Origin: Pseudomonas sp. Ant30-3
GTDB taxonomy: Bacteria > Pseudomonadota > Gammaproteobacteria > Pseudomonadales > Pseudomonadaceae
Reading direction: 5' to 3'
DNA: 64,000 nt
NCBI RefSeq assembly: GCF_000690905.1
Contig: NZ_JMCL01000040.1
Location: 1 to 64,000, forward strand
In this document: piece by piece, positions 42,025 through 50,014 of the stretch
Position numbering within the stretch: the first letter of the stretch is position 1
How the letters are laid out: each line of letters opens with the position of its first letter
Made by a program: the position numbers and the translations under genes
Notes under the pieces: model-generated
Database searches by the model: none
What the model was told of the DNA's origin: nothing
Seen by the model: only the letters and a program-made list of their open reading frames with translations

Positions 42025-43437
42025 ATGAGTGGACAAAACTCGCATTCAGGCGAGCTGAAACGCGGCCTGAAGAATCGTCATATTCAACTGATCGCCCTTG
42101 GTGGCGCGATCGGTACCGGCCTGTTTCTCGGCTCGGCCGGCGTGCTGAAATCCGCCGGCCCGTCGATGATCCTCGGCTACGCCATCTGCGGCTTCATCGC
42201 GTTCATGATCATGCGCCAGCTCGGCGAAATGATCGTCGAAGAGCCGGTCGCCGGTTCCTTCAGCCACTTCGCGCACAAGTACTGGGGCGGGTTCGCCGGG
42301 TTCCTGTCGGGCTGGAACTGCTGGATTCTGTACATTCTGGTAGGCATGTCAGAGCTGACCGCGGTCGGCAAATACATTCACTACTGGGCGCCGGACATCC
42401 CGACCTGGGTGTCGGCCGCCGGGTTCTTCGTGCTGATCAACCTGATCAATCTGGCCAACGTCAAAGTCTTCGGTGAGGCCGAGTTCTGGTTCGCGATCAT
42501 CAAGGTGGTGGCGATCGTTGGCATGATTGCCCTCGGCAGCTATTTGCTGGTCAGCGGCAACGGCGGCCCGCAAGCCTCGGTGAGCAACCTGTGGTCGCAC
42601 GGCGGTTTCTTCCCGAACGGGGTCAGCGGACTGGTGATGGCCATGGCGATCATCATGTTCTCCTTCGGCGGTCTGGAAATGCTCGGCTTCACTGCAGCGG
42701 AAGCCGACAAGCCGAGAACCGTAATCCCGAAAGCCATTAACCAGGTGATCTACCGGATCCTGATTTTCTACATCGGCGCCCTGGTCATCCTGCTGTCGCT
42801 GACGCCATGGGACAGCCTGCTGGCCACGCTTAACGCGTCCGGCGATTCCTACAGCGGCAGCCCGTTCGTGCAAGTGTTCTCGATGCTGGGCAGCAACACT
42901 GCAGCGCACATCCTCAACTTCGTGGTGCTTACCGCGGCATTGTCGGTGTACAACAGCGGCACCTACTGCAACAGCCGCATGCTGTTGGGCATGGCCGAAC
43001 AAGGCGATGCGCCGAAAGCGCTGGCGAAGATCGACAAGCGCGGCGTGCCGGTGCGTTCACTGCTGGTTTCGGCGGCGGTAACGCTGATCGCGGTATTGCT
43101 GAACTACCTGATCCCGCAAAGCGCGCTTGAGTTGCTGATGTCGCTGGTGGTCGCCACGTTGGTGATCAACTGGGCGATGATCAGCTACTCGCATTTCAAG
43201 TTCCGTCAGCACATGAACAAGACCAAGCAAACGCCGTTGTTCAAAGCGTTTTGGTATCCGTACGGTAACTACGTCTGCCTGGCGTTTGTGGTGTTCATTC
43301 TCGGTGTCATGCTGCTAATCCCGGGCATTCAGATCTCGGTGTATGCAATCCCGGTGTGGGTTGCATTCATGTGGGTGTGCTACGGGATCAAGAATAAACG
43401 TAGTGCGCAGCATGCGTTGCAGCCTGCGGTGAAATAA
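42025..43437 (+). CDS. aroP: Aromatic amino acid permease AroP
   Basis: Proton symporter for Phe, Tyr and Trp, APC superfamily, 470 residues with about 12 helices. The segment LKRGLKNRHIQLIALGGAIG, then TGLFLGS, followed by MRQLGEMIVEEPVAGSFSHFAHKYWG and SELTAVGKYI is very close to E. coli AroP. ATG 42025 is chosen by homology; the SD is weak (GTGAGA), which fits regulated translation. The gene follows a long leader with two small ORFs and precedes a terminator. The Phe/Tyr catabolic genes phhABC lie 5 kb downstream, with arfB between, as in P. aeruginosa from memory. Confidence 0.9.
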   Translation: MSGQNSHSGELKRGLKNRHIQLIALGGAIGTGLFLGSAGVLKSAGPSMILGYAICGFIAFMIMRQLGEMIVEEPVAGSFSHFAHKYWGGFAGFLSGWNCWILYILVGMSELTAVGKYIHYWAPDIPTWVSAAGFFVLINLINLANVKVFGEAEFWFAIIKVVAIVGMIALGSYLLVSGNGGPQASVSNLWSHGGFFPNGVSGLVMAMAIIMFSFGGLEMLGFTAAEADKPRTVIPKAINQVIYRILIFYIGALVILLSLTPWDSLLATLNASGDSYSGSPFVQVFSMLGSNTAAHILNFVVLTAALSVYNSGTYCNSRMLLGMAEQGDAPKALAKIDKRGVPVRSLLVSAAVTLIAVLLNYLIPQSALELLMSLVVATLVINWAMISYSHFKFRQHMNKTKQTPLFKAFWYPYGNYVCLAFVVFILGVMLLIPGIQISVYAIPVWVAFMWVCYGIKNKRSAQHALQPAVK

Positions 43438-43454
43438 CGCTGCGCTCAGGAACT

Positions 43455-43481
43455 ACAAACCCGGCCTAGTGCCGGGTTTGT
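43455..43481 (+). terminator. Terminator after aroP
   Basis: ACAAACCCGGC-CTAGT-GCCGGGTTTGT forms an 11-base-pair perfect stem, 18 bases after the aroP stop, followed by TATTT. Confidence 0.85.
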
Positions 43482-43512
43482 TATTTAAGGGACTTTTGCT
43501 AAGGAGTCGGTG

Positions 43513-43572
43513 TGTTCATACAGACGAGATCATGGTGTTGGCTTGCTCTCATAATTTGGTCGCGGCGGCTTA
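43513..43572 (+). pseudogene. Decayed internal fragment of an hcp gene
   Basis: The bases from 43523 to about 43570 match the intact hcp gene at 44537-44586 and in the same frame would encode DEIMVLAxSHxxVA, as in Hcp (DEIMVLAYSHDMVAG). Weaker similarity extends about 10 bases upstream. There is no start codon or remainder of the gene. The fragment ends 5 bases before the stop codon of the convergent 69-residue membrane gene, so it seems to be what remains after an internal deletion in an older hcp-effector-immunity cassette. Confidence 0.65.
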
Positions 43573-43574
43573 CT

Positions 43575-43784
43575 TTACGCCACACCGCGTAATCTTGGGA
43601 TATAAAAGCGCAAACCTGATATCGCAATGGGAATGTAGGTAAGTATGTAGGCGATTTTCAAGGCGCGTCCCTCCAGAGGGATCACTTCGGTTATGGCCCA
43701 AACAACTGCCCCCATAACAGGTATAGAGCACCCCAAAACCAAGCAGGTAACTGATAAGTAATACCGTGTATTTTCGAATTTCAT
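43575..43784 (-). CDS. Small membrane protein, putative T6SS immunity paralog A
   Basis: A 69-residue protein with two transmembrane segments (YLSVTCLVLGCSIPVMGAVV and LKIAYILTYIPIAISGLRFY), ending in a basic tail PRLRG. It has the same length as, and aligns without gaps to, the products at 44055-44264 and 45617-45826; shared positions include M-x-x-EN-x-RY, VT-x-x-VLGC, AY, and GL-x-FY-x-PR-x-RG. It converges on the hcp remnant, the same arrangement as copy C with the intact effector. No clear SD. Low GC. Probably an orphan immunity gene. Confidence 0.65.
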   Translation of the reverse strand: MKFENTRYYLSVTCLVLGCSIPVMGAVVWAITEVIPLEGRALKIAYILTYIPIAISGLRFYIPRLRGVA

Positions 43785-43961
43785 TGAGAAGTCTGGTTCA
43801 GTTGTGCAAGAAACTAGATTAATGTGTTCGTTTGAAAAAAGACAACTTTAATGATTTTGTGTCGGAAAGTCTTGTAGGAAAAGTTTAAGTCAAGACCCTG
43901 TGGCAGCGTCCTGTCCCACAACAATTTTGGGCGCTATGATAAGCTAGGTGAAGTGTTCTAT

Positions 43962-43985
43962 CTTGGGAGGTAGCCTGCAACACAT
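43962..43985 (+). repeat. Copy 1 of a 24-base hcp upstream element
   Basis: Bases 43962-43985 match 44351-44374 at 19 of 24 positions (core CTTGGGA...GCCT.CAAC.CAT). Copy 2 is 55 bases upstream of the intact hcp; copy 1 is 70 bases upstream of immunity paralog B. It suggests that the upstream region of an hcp gene was duplicated and now precedes paralog B. Confidence 0.55.
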
Positions 43986-44054
43986 AGTGCTAGCTTCATT
44001 TAGCCGCGTGCTTCAGGAGTAACTCCGTAGCGCAATTTAGGAGCGTGTGCGTTA

Positions 44055-44264
44055 ATGACACTAGAGAATGTTCGGTACCATATTTCAGTTACACTCTTGG
44101 TGCTAGGTTGCTGTGGTCTGCCGACAGGCGCCATAGTGTGGTGTCTAACTGGGATTGCTCCGTTGGAAGGAGCGCATCTGAATATAGCTTACGCAGTAAC
44201 GTACGTGACTCTCGTTTTTTTCGGTTTGCGCTTTTACCTTCCTAGAATGCGTGGCCATGCATAG
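44055..44264 (+). CDS. Small membrane protein, putative T6SS immunity paralog B
   Basis: A 69-residue protein with two hydrophobic segments and the same PR-x-RG tail as paralogs A and C; about half its residues match C. AGGAG lies about 11 bases upstream of the ATG, a long spacing. Unlike A and C it is on the same strand as hcp and lies upstream of it, behind a copy of the hcp upstream element. It may be a kept immunity gene against a related effector. Confidence 0.65.
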   Translation: MTLENVRYHISVTLLVLGCCGLPTGAIVWCLTGIAPLEGAHLNIAYAVTYVTLVFFGLRFYLPRMRGHA

Positions 44265-44350
44265 CTCTGCCTGAGGATTTTGAACTGTAAGCACCGGTAT
44301 TTTCCTACAGTGATTTCGGAAATTTTGCAAAACAGGGTATGACTTTCTGA

Positions 44351-44374
44351 CTTGGGAAATTGCCTACAACTCAT
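44351..44374 (+). repeat. Copy 2 of the hcp upstream element
   Basis: Partner of 43962-43985, lying in the 5' region of the intact hcp gene. It may be part of the promoter or untranslated leader. Confidence 0.55.
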
Positions 44375-44428
44375 CACGATATATTTATTTTAGTCTGGCG
44401 CTCCAATTCACATGGAGTGCGAAGAGTA

Positions 44429-44929
44429 ATGGCCAGCCATAGCTACATGACGATTACGGGCAAGCATCAAGGGTTGATTTCTGCAGGCTGCTCGGGATTT
44501 GACTCTATAGGGAACAAGTGCCAGTCCACGCACATGGACGAGATCATGGTGCTGGCTTACTCGCACGATATGGTTGCCGGCCAGGAGGGTGGCCATCAGG
44601 CTGGTCGCGGCAAACACATGCCAATCATGATTACAAAAGCCATTGATAAGTCATCCCCGTTGTTAGCGAGTGCGCTGCATGCGGGTGAAGAGGTGGAGTG
44701 CGTCATCAATCTTTTCCGGACGGCCTCTGCAGGAGGGCAGGAGCGATACTTCTCAATTCATCTGACAGGGGCGCGTATAGCGCATATCAGCCAGCAAGTT
44801 CCTCACGCTATCCGCATGAACGATGCGGAGCCGCAAGAACACGTCTCGATCCGATATCGGGAGATCGCCTGGGCGCATGTGCCTGGCGCGACAAGTGCTC
44901 ATTGCACGTGGGGTAATGAGGATGAATGA
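44429..44929 (+). CDS. hcp: Hcp family type VI secretion tube protein (orphan)
   Basis: A 166-residue Hcp, the ring-forming subunit of the type VI secretion tube that also serves as chaperone and carrier for effectors fitting its lumen. It begins MASHSYMTITGKHQGLISAG, typical of the Hcp branch of enterobacterial and Pseudomonas auxiliary clusters, and has DEIMVLAYSHDM and MNDAEPQEHVSIRYREIAW near the end. ATG 44429 follows GAAGAG. No other T6SS component is in the window, so it must work with a system encoded elsewhere. The downstream DUF4225 gene overlaps its 3' end, which predicts coupled translation and an Hcp-carried effector. Confidence 0.9.
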   Translation: MASHSYMTITGKHQGLISAGCSGFDSIGNKCQSTHMDEIMVLAYSHDMVAGQEGGHQAGRGKHMPIMITKAIDKSSPLLASALHAGEEVECVINLFRTASAGGQERYFSIHLTGARIAHISQQVPHAIRMNDAEPQEHVSIRYREIAWAHVPGATSAHCTWGNEDE

Positions 44930-45608
44930 GGAATCGTGTGATATTCACGATGTCGCCAAAGCCGCTTCCGATCTGGTGGCCGTTGGGTGCACGATCGGGT
45001 TGAGGCATCTGGCAGATGGAACTGCACGGTTGCGTTTCAGTGCGATTGTTTCGGCGTACGCGGATGAGGTTATTCAGGCGGTTGACCAGGGACTCATCAG
45101 CGCATGGCAAGGGCTTCAGGAGCTAAGAGCCGAGCATGACGAATTACTGTCAAAGACTGGTTTTTACCTTCAGAACGGTATTGGTGTTGCGGGTGGTGTG
45201 GTGCAGGTCGGGACGGGTGTTTCGATTATCGGCAGCTCGGGAGGGCTCGCTGTCGTGCCTGGAGGATTAATGGTGGGGCATGGTGTGAATAATATCTATG
45301 AAGGCATGAGTAATATTTTTCATGGGCAGGATGCTCTTCCGGCAGTCGGCCCTGTGAGAAATTTTTACAGATCGCTATTGGATGAATATCACGGTGACAT
45401 GGCTTACTACTCGATGGATGTGTCGATTTCTGCATACGGTGTATTCAGAAGCGTGTTCAAGCCTGGCGCAGTGGAATTATTTAGGCGTGACCCCATAAAT
45501 TACGAAAGCGCATACATGCAAACTGGAATTCTCGCTTTAACGTTTGAAGCAATAGTTGATTTTATAACTCTGAAAACCATTGTTTCAGAGGTGAAGTATT
45601 TTGATTGA
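44916..45608 (+). CDS. DUF4225 domain protein, putative Hcp-delivered T6SS effector
   Basis: A 230-residue protein (229 or 228 if a later start is used) that overlaps the hcp stop; starts possible at 44916 or 44922. After an N-terminal helical part (about 1-85) comes the DUF4225 core: a glycine-rich hydrophobic hairpin at about 90-130 (GVAGGVVQVGTGVSIIGSSG, then GLMVGHGVNNIYEGMSN), followed by a polar region with VGPVRNFYRSLL, FKPGAVELFRRDP and a hydrophobic C-terminal helix. DUF4225 proteins often lie next to Hcp genes. The hairpin and the membrane-bound partner suggest a pore-forming or membrane-acting toxin; this is inference. The activity has not been shown to my knowledge. Confidence 0.8.
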   Translation: MRMNEESCDIHDVAKAASDLVAVGCTIGLRHLADGTARLRFSAIVSAYADEVIQAVDQGLISAWQGLQELRAEHDELLSKTGFYLQNGIGVAGGVVQVGTGVSIIGSSGGLAVVPGGLMVGHGVNNIYEGMSNIFHGQDALPAVGPVRNFYRSLLDEYHGDMAYYSMDVSISAYGVFRSVFKPGAVELFRRDPINYESAYMQTGILALTFEAIVDFITLKTIVSEVKYFD

Positions 45609-45616
45609 AGGGGTTG

Positions 45617-45826
45617 TCAAGTCTTACCGCGCATTCTTGGAATGTAAAATACTAATCCACAAATAACAACGATTGCGTATACCATTAGGTAAGCCACAGA
45701 CAAATATTTTTCATCTATAAGAATTATTTTTCTAATGCCGAATGTGATGAGCGCCGAGGGTAGGCCTGAGCAGCCTAAAACCATAAGAGTCACTGCGATG
45801 TGGTATCGGATGTTTTCAAGATTCAT
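45617..45826 (-). CDS. Small membrane protein, putative cognate immunity paralog C
   Basis: A 69-residue protein with two transmembrane segments (IAVTLMVLGCSGLPSALITF and VAYLMVYAIVVICGLVFYIP) and the PRMRG tail. It converges on the effector gene with only 8 bases between the stop codons. Convergent placement and membrane location fit an immunity protein against a membrane-acting effector, expressed from its own promoter. Homologous to copies A and B. Confidence 0.72.
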   Translation of the reverse strand: MNLENIRYHIAVTLMVLGCSGLPSALITFGIRKIILIDEKYLSVAYLMVYAIVVICGLVFYIPRMRGKT

Positions 45827-46027
45827 TTCTGATGTCTTCTATCAGCTGGCCCGGTAGATTAATATGGCCGTTCGGAGCCGAGCAACGGCCCTAATGAAAA
45901 TCAGAAATCGCTGTAAGAAAAAATACCGAGAAAATTACCCTGATCGCGCCTGCACCATTTGATGGTCTGCAATTCAAAAACCATTATTCACGCTATCCTG
46001 CACGCTCTGAAACCCGGACGCTTTTCC

Positions 46028-46441
46028 ATGCTGGTAATCTCCAACAATGTGCACCTCCCCGATGCCGAGATTGAGCTGACGGCCATTCGTGCTCAGGGCG
46101 CGGGTGGGCAGAACGTCAACAAGGTGTCCAGCGCGATGCACCTGCGCTTTGACATTCCGGCCTCGTCCTTGCCCGAGTTCTACAAGGAGCGGCTGCTGGC
46201 GCTGCGCGACAGTCGCATCACCAGCGAAGGCGTGTTGATCATCAAGGCCCAGCAATACCGCACGCAGGAGGCCAATCGCGCCGATGCGCTGGAGCGGTTG
46301 ACCGAGCTGATCCTGAGCGCGACCAAAGTCGAAAAGAAACGCCGCCCGACCAAACCGACCCTCGGCTCGAAGAAGCGCCGGCTGGAATCAAAGACCAAGC
46401 GCGGCAGCATCAAGGCCGGGCGCGGCAAGGTGGATTTCTAG
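46028..46441 (+). CDS. arfB: Alternative ribosome-rescue factor ArfB (YaeJ)
   Basis: A 137-residue peptidyl-tRNA hydrolase that rescues ribosomes stalled without a stop codon. The release-factor domain carries the catalytic GGQ in [21 protein letters not shown], and a Lys/Arg-rich C-terminal tail (from about 105) enters the empty mRNA channel. ATG 46028 gives the family start [17 protein letters not shown]. Its stop overlaps the stop of the convergent MFS gene by a few bases. Confidence 0.93.
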   Translation: MLVISNNVHLPDAEIELTAIRAQGAGGQNVNKVSSAMHLRFDIPASSLPEFYKERLLALRDSRITSEGVLIIKAQQYRTQEANRADALERLTELILSATKVEKKRRPTKPTLGSKKRRLESKTKRGSIKAGRGKVDF

Positions 46442-47637
46442 CGGGCATCCCGCTCTTGCCGATACTTTGGTGCTTGCCGGTACAGGTAAACGCTCAGAGC
46501 CAACCCGCTTAGCGCGGCGAGCGCAGCAAACAGAAAGATCGACGCAAAGCCAAACCCTGCCGCAATCGCCCCGGCCAATGGGCCAGTAATGCCCAGCGAC
46601 AAATCGATGAACAGCGAATACGCCCCGACCGCCGCGCCGCGACTGGACGCCGGTACCAGATTGACCGCCTCCACGCCCAGCGCCGGGAACACCAGCGAAA
46701 AGCCGAAACCGCTGAGTGCCGCACCGGCCAGTGCCCATTGCGCGTCGGGCGCCAACCACAGCAGCAACAAGCCCAGGGTTTCTACCGACAAACAGGCAAT
46801 CGCCACACGAAAGCCGCCAAGACGGTTGATCAGGTTGCCGAACAGCAGGCGCGCGCCGATGAAACTGGCGCCGAACAGGCTCAGGCACAGTACCGCGTTG
46901 TCCCAGTTGAGCGTCGCGTAATACAAGGTGATGAACGTGGCGATGGTGCCGAAGCCGATCGAGCCCAGCGCCAGACCGCAACCGTGCGGCAGCACGCGCC
47001 AGAGCACATGCATGAACGGCAAGCGCTCGCCGACCACGATCGGCGCGGCGGTCTTCGGCCAGGCCAGCGCCAGGCCCAGCACGGCCAGCAAGACGATGCT
47101 CGCGCCCATGCTCCACAAACCCAACTGACCGACCAGAAACACCCCAAGCGGTGCGCCGACTGCCAATGCGCCGTAGCTGGCGATGCCGTTCCACGAGATG
47201 ACTTTGGCGGTATTCGCTGCCCCCACGCGGCCGATGCCCCAGCCGATCGAACCGGAGCCGACCAGGCTTTCGGCACTGCCCAGCACCAGTCGGCCGATCA
47301 ACAGGCTGATCAGGCTCAGCATCGGCAAGCTTTGCGTCCACGCCGAAATCAGCATGAACACGCCACTCAAGCCGCACCCGGCGAGGCCGTACATCACCGC
47401 CAGTTTGCTGCCTTTGTTGTCGATGATTTTCCCCGCATACGGACGGCTGAGCAGGGTGGCGAGGTATTGCACGCTGATCACAAGGCCGGCAACAACGGCG
47501 CCGAATCCAAGGTCGCTGTGGACGTAGCCGGGCAGTACGGCGAGAGGAATGCCGATGTTCAGGTAGCCGATGAAGGTAAACAGGACGATGGAAACGACTT
47601 GCAGCGTGACCGCCAAGGGGCGCTGGTTTTCAGGCAT
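46438..47637 (-). CDS. MFS transporter (YhhS/YfcJ type)
   Basis: Major facilitator with 12 predicted helices, 399 residues. MFS motif A-like loop [15 protein letters not shown] follows helix 2, and [24 protein letters not shown] marks helix 4; this resembles the YhhS/YfcJ drug-efflux-like group. ATG 47637 ([16 protein letters not shown]) is preferred over the in-frame GTG at 47652; neither has a strong SD. The substrate is unknown. Confidence 0.87.
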   Translation of the reverse strand: MPENQRPLAVTLQVVSIVLFTFIGYLNIGIPLAVLPGYVHSDLGFGAVVAGLVISVQYLATLLSRPYAGKIIDNKGSKLAVMYGLAGCGLSGVFMLISAWTQSLPMLSLISLLIGRLVLGSAESLVGSGSIGWGIGRVGAANTAKVISWNGIASYGALAVGAPLGVFLVGQLGLWSMGASIVLLAVLGLALAWPKTAAPIVVGERLPFMHVLWRVLPHGCGLALGSIGFGTIATFITLYYATLNWDNAVLCLSLFGASFIGARLLFGNLINRLGGFRVAIACLSVETLGLLLLWLAPDAQWALAGAALSGFGFSLVFPALGVEAVNLVPASSRGAAVGAYSLFIDLSLGITGPLAGAIAAGFGFASIFLFAALAALSGLALSVYLYRQAPKYRQERDAR

Positions 47638-47740
47638 GAGGTAAAGGTCCACGGAAAAGCAGGATAGATAGGCTGCTTATGATAGCGGCGCGAATGGCCG
47701 CGGGTCGTGGAAAAGTATAACTATTTGCCGGGCGGGCACT

Positions 47741-47938
47741 TCAGGGTTTGGTGGGGGCGACCAGGTGAGTCGTGACCAGGGCGGCCAAGGCGTTTTCTTC
47801 AGTGCCGAAACGGGCAAGCAGGGCAGCCTGTTTTTCGGGGGAGAGGCGACTCCAGATGTCGATCATCTTCTCGGCAGTGCCGATCAGAATGCTGGCCTGC
47901 AGCTCTTCATCAACAGGCGGGATGATTTTGTCGGTCAT
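47741..47938 (-). CDS. Small conserved-looking protein of unknown function
   Basis: A 65-residue acidic helical protein (MTDKIIPPVDEELQASILIG, then MIDIWSRLSPEKQAALLARFG). The composition and coding pattern look real. The SD is modest. No family recognised. It is followed in the same direction by a 43-codon ORF beyond 47938. Confidence 0.6.
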   Translation of the reverse strand: MTDKIIPPVDEELQASILIGTAEKMIDIWSRLSPEKQAALLARFGTEENALAALVTTHLVAPTKP

Positions 47939-48012
47939 GGCAGGGCTCGGGGTTCAGGCGGTGTGGAAAGCGCATGTTAGCGCTTTCCACACGGTCTGGC
48001 ATTGCGGGTGTT

Positions 48013-48144
48013 TCAGTCTTCGCTGTCGGCTTGGCGGCGTTCAGTGGCTTGTGTCGGCTCGGGCGGTTGGGCGCCGGCTTGTTGCGTGGTTGTCTGCTCA
48101 GTTTCGTGCAGGCTTGGGAAGGGGAGATTAGGAATCTCGTGCAT
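48013..48144 (-). CDS. Small ORF, 43 residues, strong SD
   Basis: ATG 48144 has GAGGAG 8 bases upstream. The product (MHEIPNLPFPSLHETEQTTT, then polar Gln/Glu/Thr-rich sequence) is disordered and lacks Cys or hydrophobic segments. It may be a small intrinsically disordered protein. Conservation would decide. Confidence 0.45.
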   Translation of the reverse strand: MHEIPNLPFPSLHETEQTTTQQAGAQPPEPTQATERRQADSED

Positions 48145-48292
48145 GGTTCGCGCTCCTCGCAAAGTCTGTTGATAGATCTGGTAGATCCGCGCTTTTACAA
48201 AGCCTGCGCAGGATACAGCAGAAGAAATGACAAATAGACTTTTATCTCGATTTTCTGCGACCAATGGCCGCACCGAGGAACTTTTCGAAAAA

Positions 48293-48377
48293 CCTGTAGC
48301 AGCTGCCGAGCCCGCGAGGCTGCGTCCCGCTGCGCCACGCACCCGACGCAGCCTCGCAGGCTCGGCAGCTGCTACAG
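48293..48377. repeat. REP palindrome, TGTAGCAGCTGCCGAGCC type
   Basis: CTGTAGCAGCTGCCGAGCC and GGCTCGGCAGCTGCTACAG are exact inverted copies, with GCGAGGCTGCGTC and its near complement inside. It lies 18 bases downstream of the phhC stop on the minus strand and could also act as its transcript end. Confidence 0.9.
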
Positions 48378-48394
48378 GGGAACCGGCAGGCTAT

Positions 48395-49588
48395 TTATTT
48401 GCAGACTTTGGCGATGGCTTCGGCCAGGAGGTCGAGGCGCGTTGCATCGATCCCGGCGACGTTCGCCCGGCCGGTGCCAACCATGTAAACGCTGTGATGA
48501 TCGCGCAGGTTTTTCACTTGATCGGGCGTCAACCCGGTGTAGGAAAACATCCCGCGCTGTTCGCCAATGTGCGCAAACCGCTCGCGCAAACCGTGCGGTT
48601 CCAGCGCCTCCACCAGACCGCTGCGCAACTGGGCAATGCGCAAACGCATGGCTTCCACTTCATCGGCCCAGAGACTTTTCAGCTCCGGATCGCCAAGAAT
48701 CGTTGCCACGACAGCCGCGCCATGATCCGGCGGCGTCGACCACAGGTTGCGGGCGATGTTGGCCAATTGACTGCGGATGTCGATCAGCTTGTCTGCGCTT
48801 TTCGCGCAAACAATCAATGCACCGGTGCGGTCGCGATACAAGCCGAAATTCTTCGAGCACGAACTGGTGATCAACACTTCCGGCAGTGCAGCCGCGAACA
48901 GCCGGGTGGACCAGGCATCCTGTTCCAGTCCGTCGCCAAAACCTTGATAAGCGAAATCAATCAGCGGCACAAGATCGCGGCTGCGCACCAGGTCGAGTAC
49001 CTGCCGCCACTGGTCATGATTCAAATCGAAACCGGTCGGGTTGTGGCAGCAGGCATGCAGCAGCACCACATCGCCTTTCGGCGCTTCACGCAGGGCTGCG
49101 AGCATTGCCTCGACATCAAGACGATTATCGCTGCCGACATAAGGGTAGTGGCTGACCTTGACCCCGGCGGTGGCGAAAATGGTTTCGTGAATCGGCCAGG
49201 TCGGGTTGCTCAACCAGACGCCGCGGCCCGGCAGGCATTGCGCAATGAAATCGGCGCTCAGGCGCAGGGCACCGGTACCGCCCGGGGTCTGCGTAGCGCC
49301 GACGCGTTGCTCGGCGATCAGCGCCGAGTCGGCGCCGAGCACCAGTTCACTGATGGCTTTGCCGAATGCCGGTTCGCCGTGACCGCCGATGTAGGTCTTG
49401 GTGGTCTGACGATCCACCAGACGCTGCTCGGCCAGCTTCACCGCTTGCGGAATCGGCGTCAGGCCGAAGGAGTCTTTATAGACACCGACGCCGAGGTCGA
49501 ATTTACCCGGATTCTGGTCCTGCGCGTAGGCCTCCATGAGGCCCAGAATAGGGTCGCCGGGAACTCGGCCAATGGCGTCGAAATGCAT
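48395..49588 (-). CDS. phhC: Aromatic amino acid aminotransferase
   Basis: Class I PLP aminotransferase of 397 residues that converts tyrosine to 4-hydroxyphenylpyruvate in phenylalanine breakdown. Motifs: GVGVYKDSFGLTPIPQAV, the substrate-binding SNPTWPIHE, CHNPTGFDL, and the PLP lysine in SSCSKNFGLYRDR. The start overlaps the phhB stop (TAATG), so translation is coupled. Third gene of the phhABC operon. Confidence 0.92.
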   Translation of the reverse strand: MHFDAIGRVPGDPILGLMEAYAQDQNPGKFDLGVGVYKDSFGLTPIPQAVKLAEQRLVDRQTTKTYIGGHGEPAFGKAISELVLGADSALIAEQRVGATQTPGGTGALRLSADFIAQCLPGRGVWLSNPTWPIHETIFATAGVKVSHYPYVGSDNRLDVEAMLAALREAPKGDVVLLHACCHNPTGFDLNHDQWRQVLDLVRSRDLVPLIDFAYQGFGDGLEQDAWSTRLFAAALPEVLITSSCSKNFGLYRDRTGALIVCAKSADKLIDIRSQLANIARNLWSTPPDHGAAVVATILGDPELKSLWADEVEAMRLRIAQLRSGLVEALEPHGLRERFAHIGEQRGMFSYTGLTPDQVKNLRDHHSVYMVGTGRANVAGIDATRLDLLAEAIAKVCK

Positions 49589-49944
49589 TATTTGCGGCCC
49601 TCGGCGTCTTTCGCTACGTCGTCAGTGCGCGCGGCCATGATGAAGTCGTTGCGGTGCAAGCCCTTGATCGAATGGCTCCACCAGGTCACGGTGACTTTGC
49701 CCCATTCGGTGAGCAGGCCCGGGTGATGACCTTCGGCTTCGGAGATTTCACCGACGGCGTTGGTGAACGCCAGCGCGTGCTTGAAATTCTTGAACAGGAA
49801 AACCTTCTCCAGCTGCATGACGCCATCGCGGACTTCGATATTCCAGTCCGGGATCTGCTTGATCAATACCGGGAGTTCTTCGTCGCTGACTTGCGGTGCA
49901 TCGGCGCGGCAGGCTTCGCAGTGGGCTTGATTCAATGTCGACAT
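49588..49944 (-). CDS. phhB: Pterin-4a-carbinolamine dehydratase
   Basis: A 118-residue enzyme that dehydrates the 4a-hydroxypterin formed by PhhA and so regenerates the tetrahydropterin cofactor. Active-site motif [20 protein letters not shown] with the paired histidines is present, followed by [18 protein letters not shown] 49944 has GGGAAA upstream. It lies 70 bases downstream of phhA and overlaps phhC. Confidence 0.93.
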   Translation of the reverse strand: MSTLNQAHCEACRADAPQVSDEELPVLIKQIPDWNIEVRDGVMQLEKVFLFKNFKHALAFTNAVGEISEAEGHHPGLLTEWGKVTVTWWSHSIKGLHRNDFIMAARTDDVAKDAEGRK

Positions 49945-50014
49945 GGTCTGTTTCCCGATTCGATTCTTGTTAGACGTTACTATTTTTCGGCGCGTGCCGC
50001 GACTGCCGGGGTAT

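Noticed and set aside
43513..45826. Prophage or transposon origin for the low-GC islet
   Set aside because: No integrase, transposase, tRNA gene or terminal repeat was seen; a T6SS cassette explains all the genes.
48227..49726. 499-codon plus-strand frame opposite phhC and the REP element
   Set aside because: Passes through a REP palindrome and the reverse of an aminotransferase with clear PLP motifs; no family resemblance.
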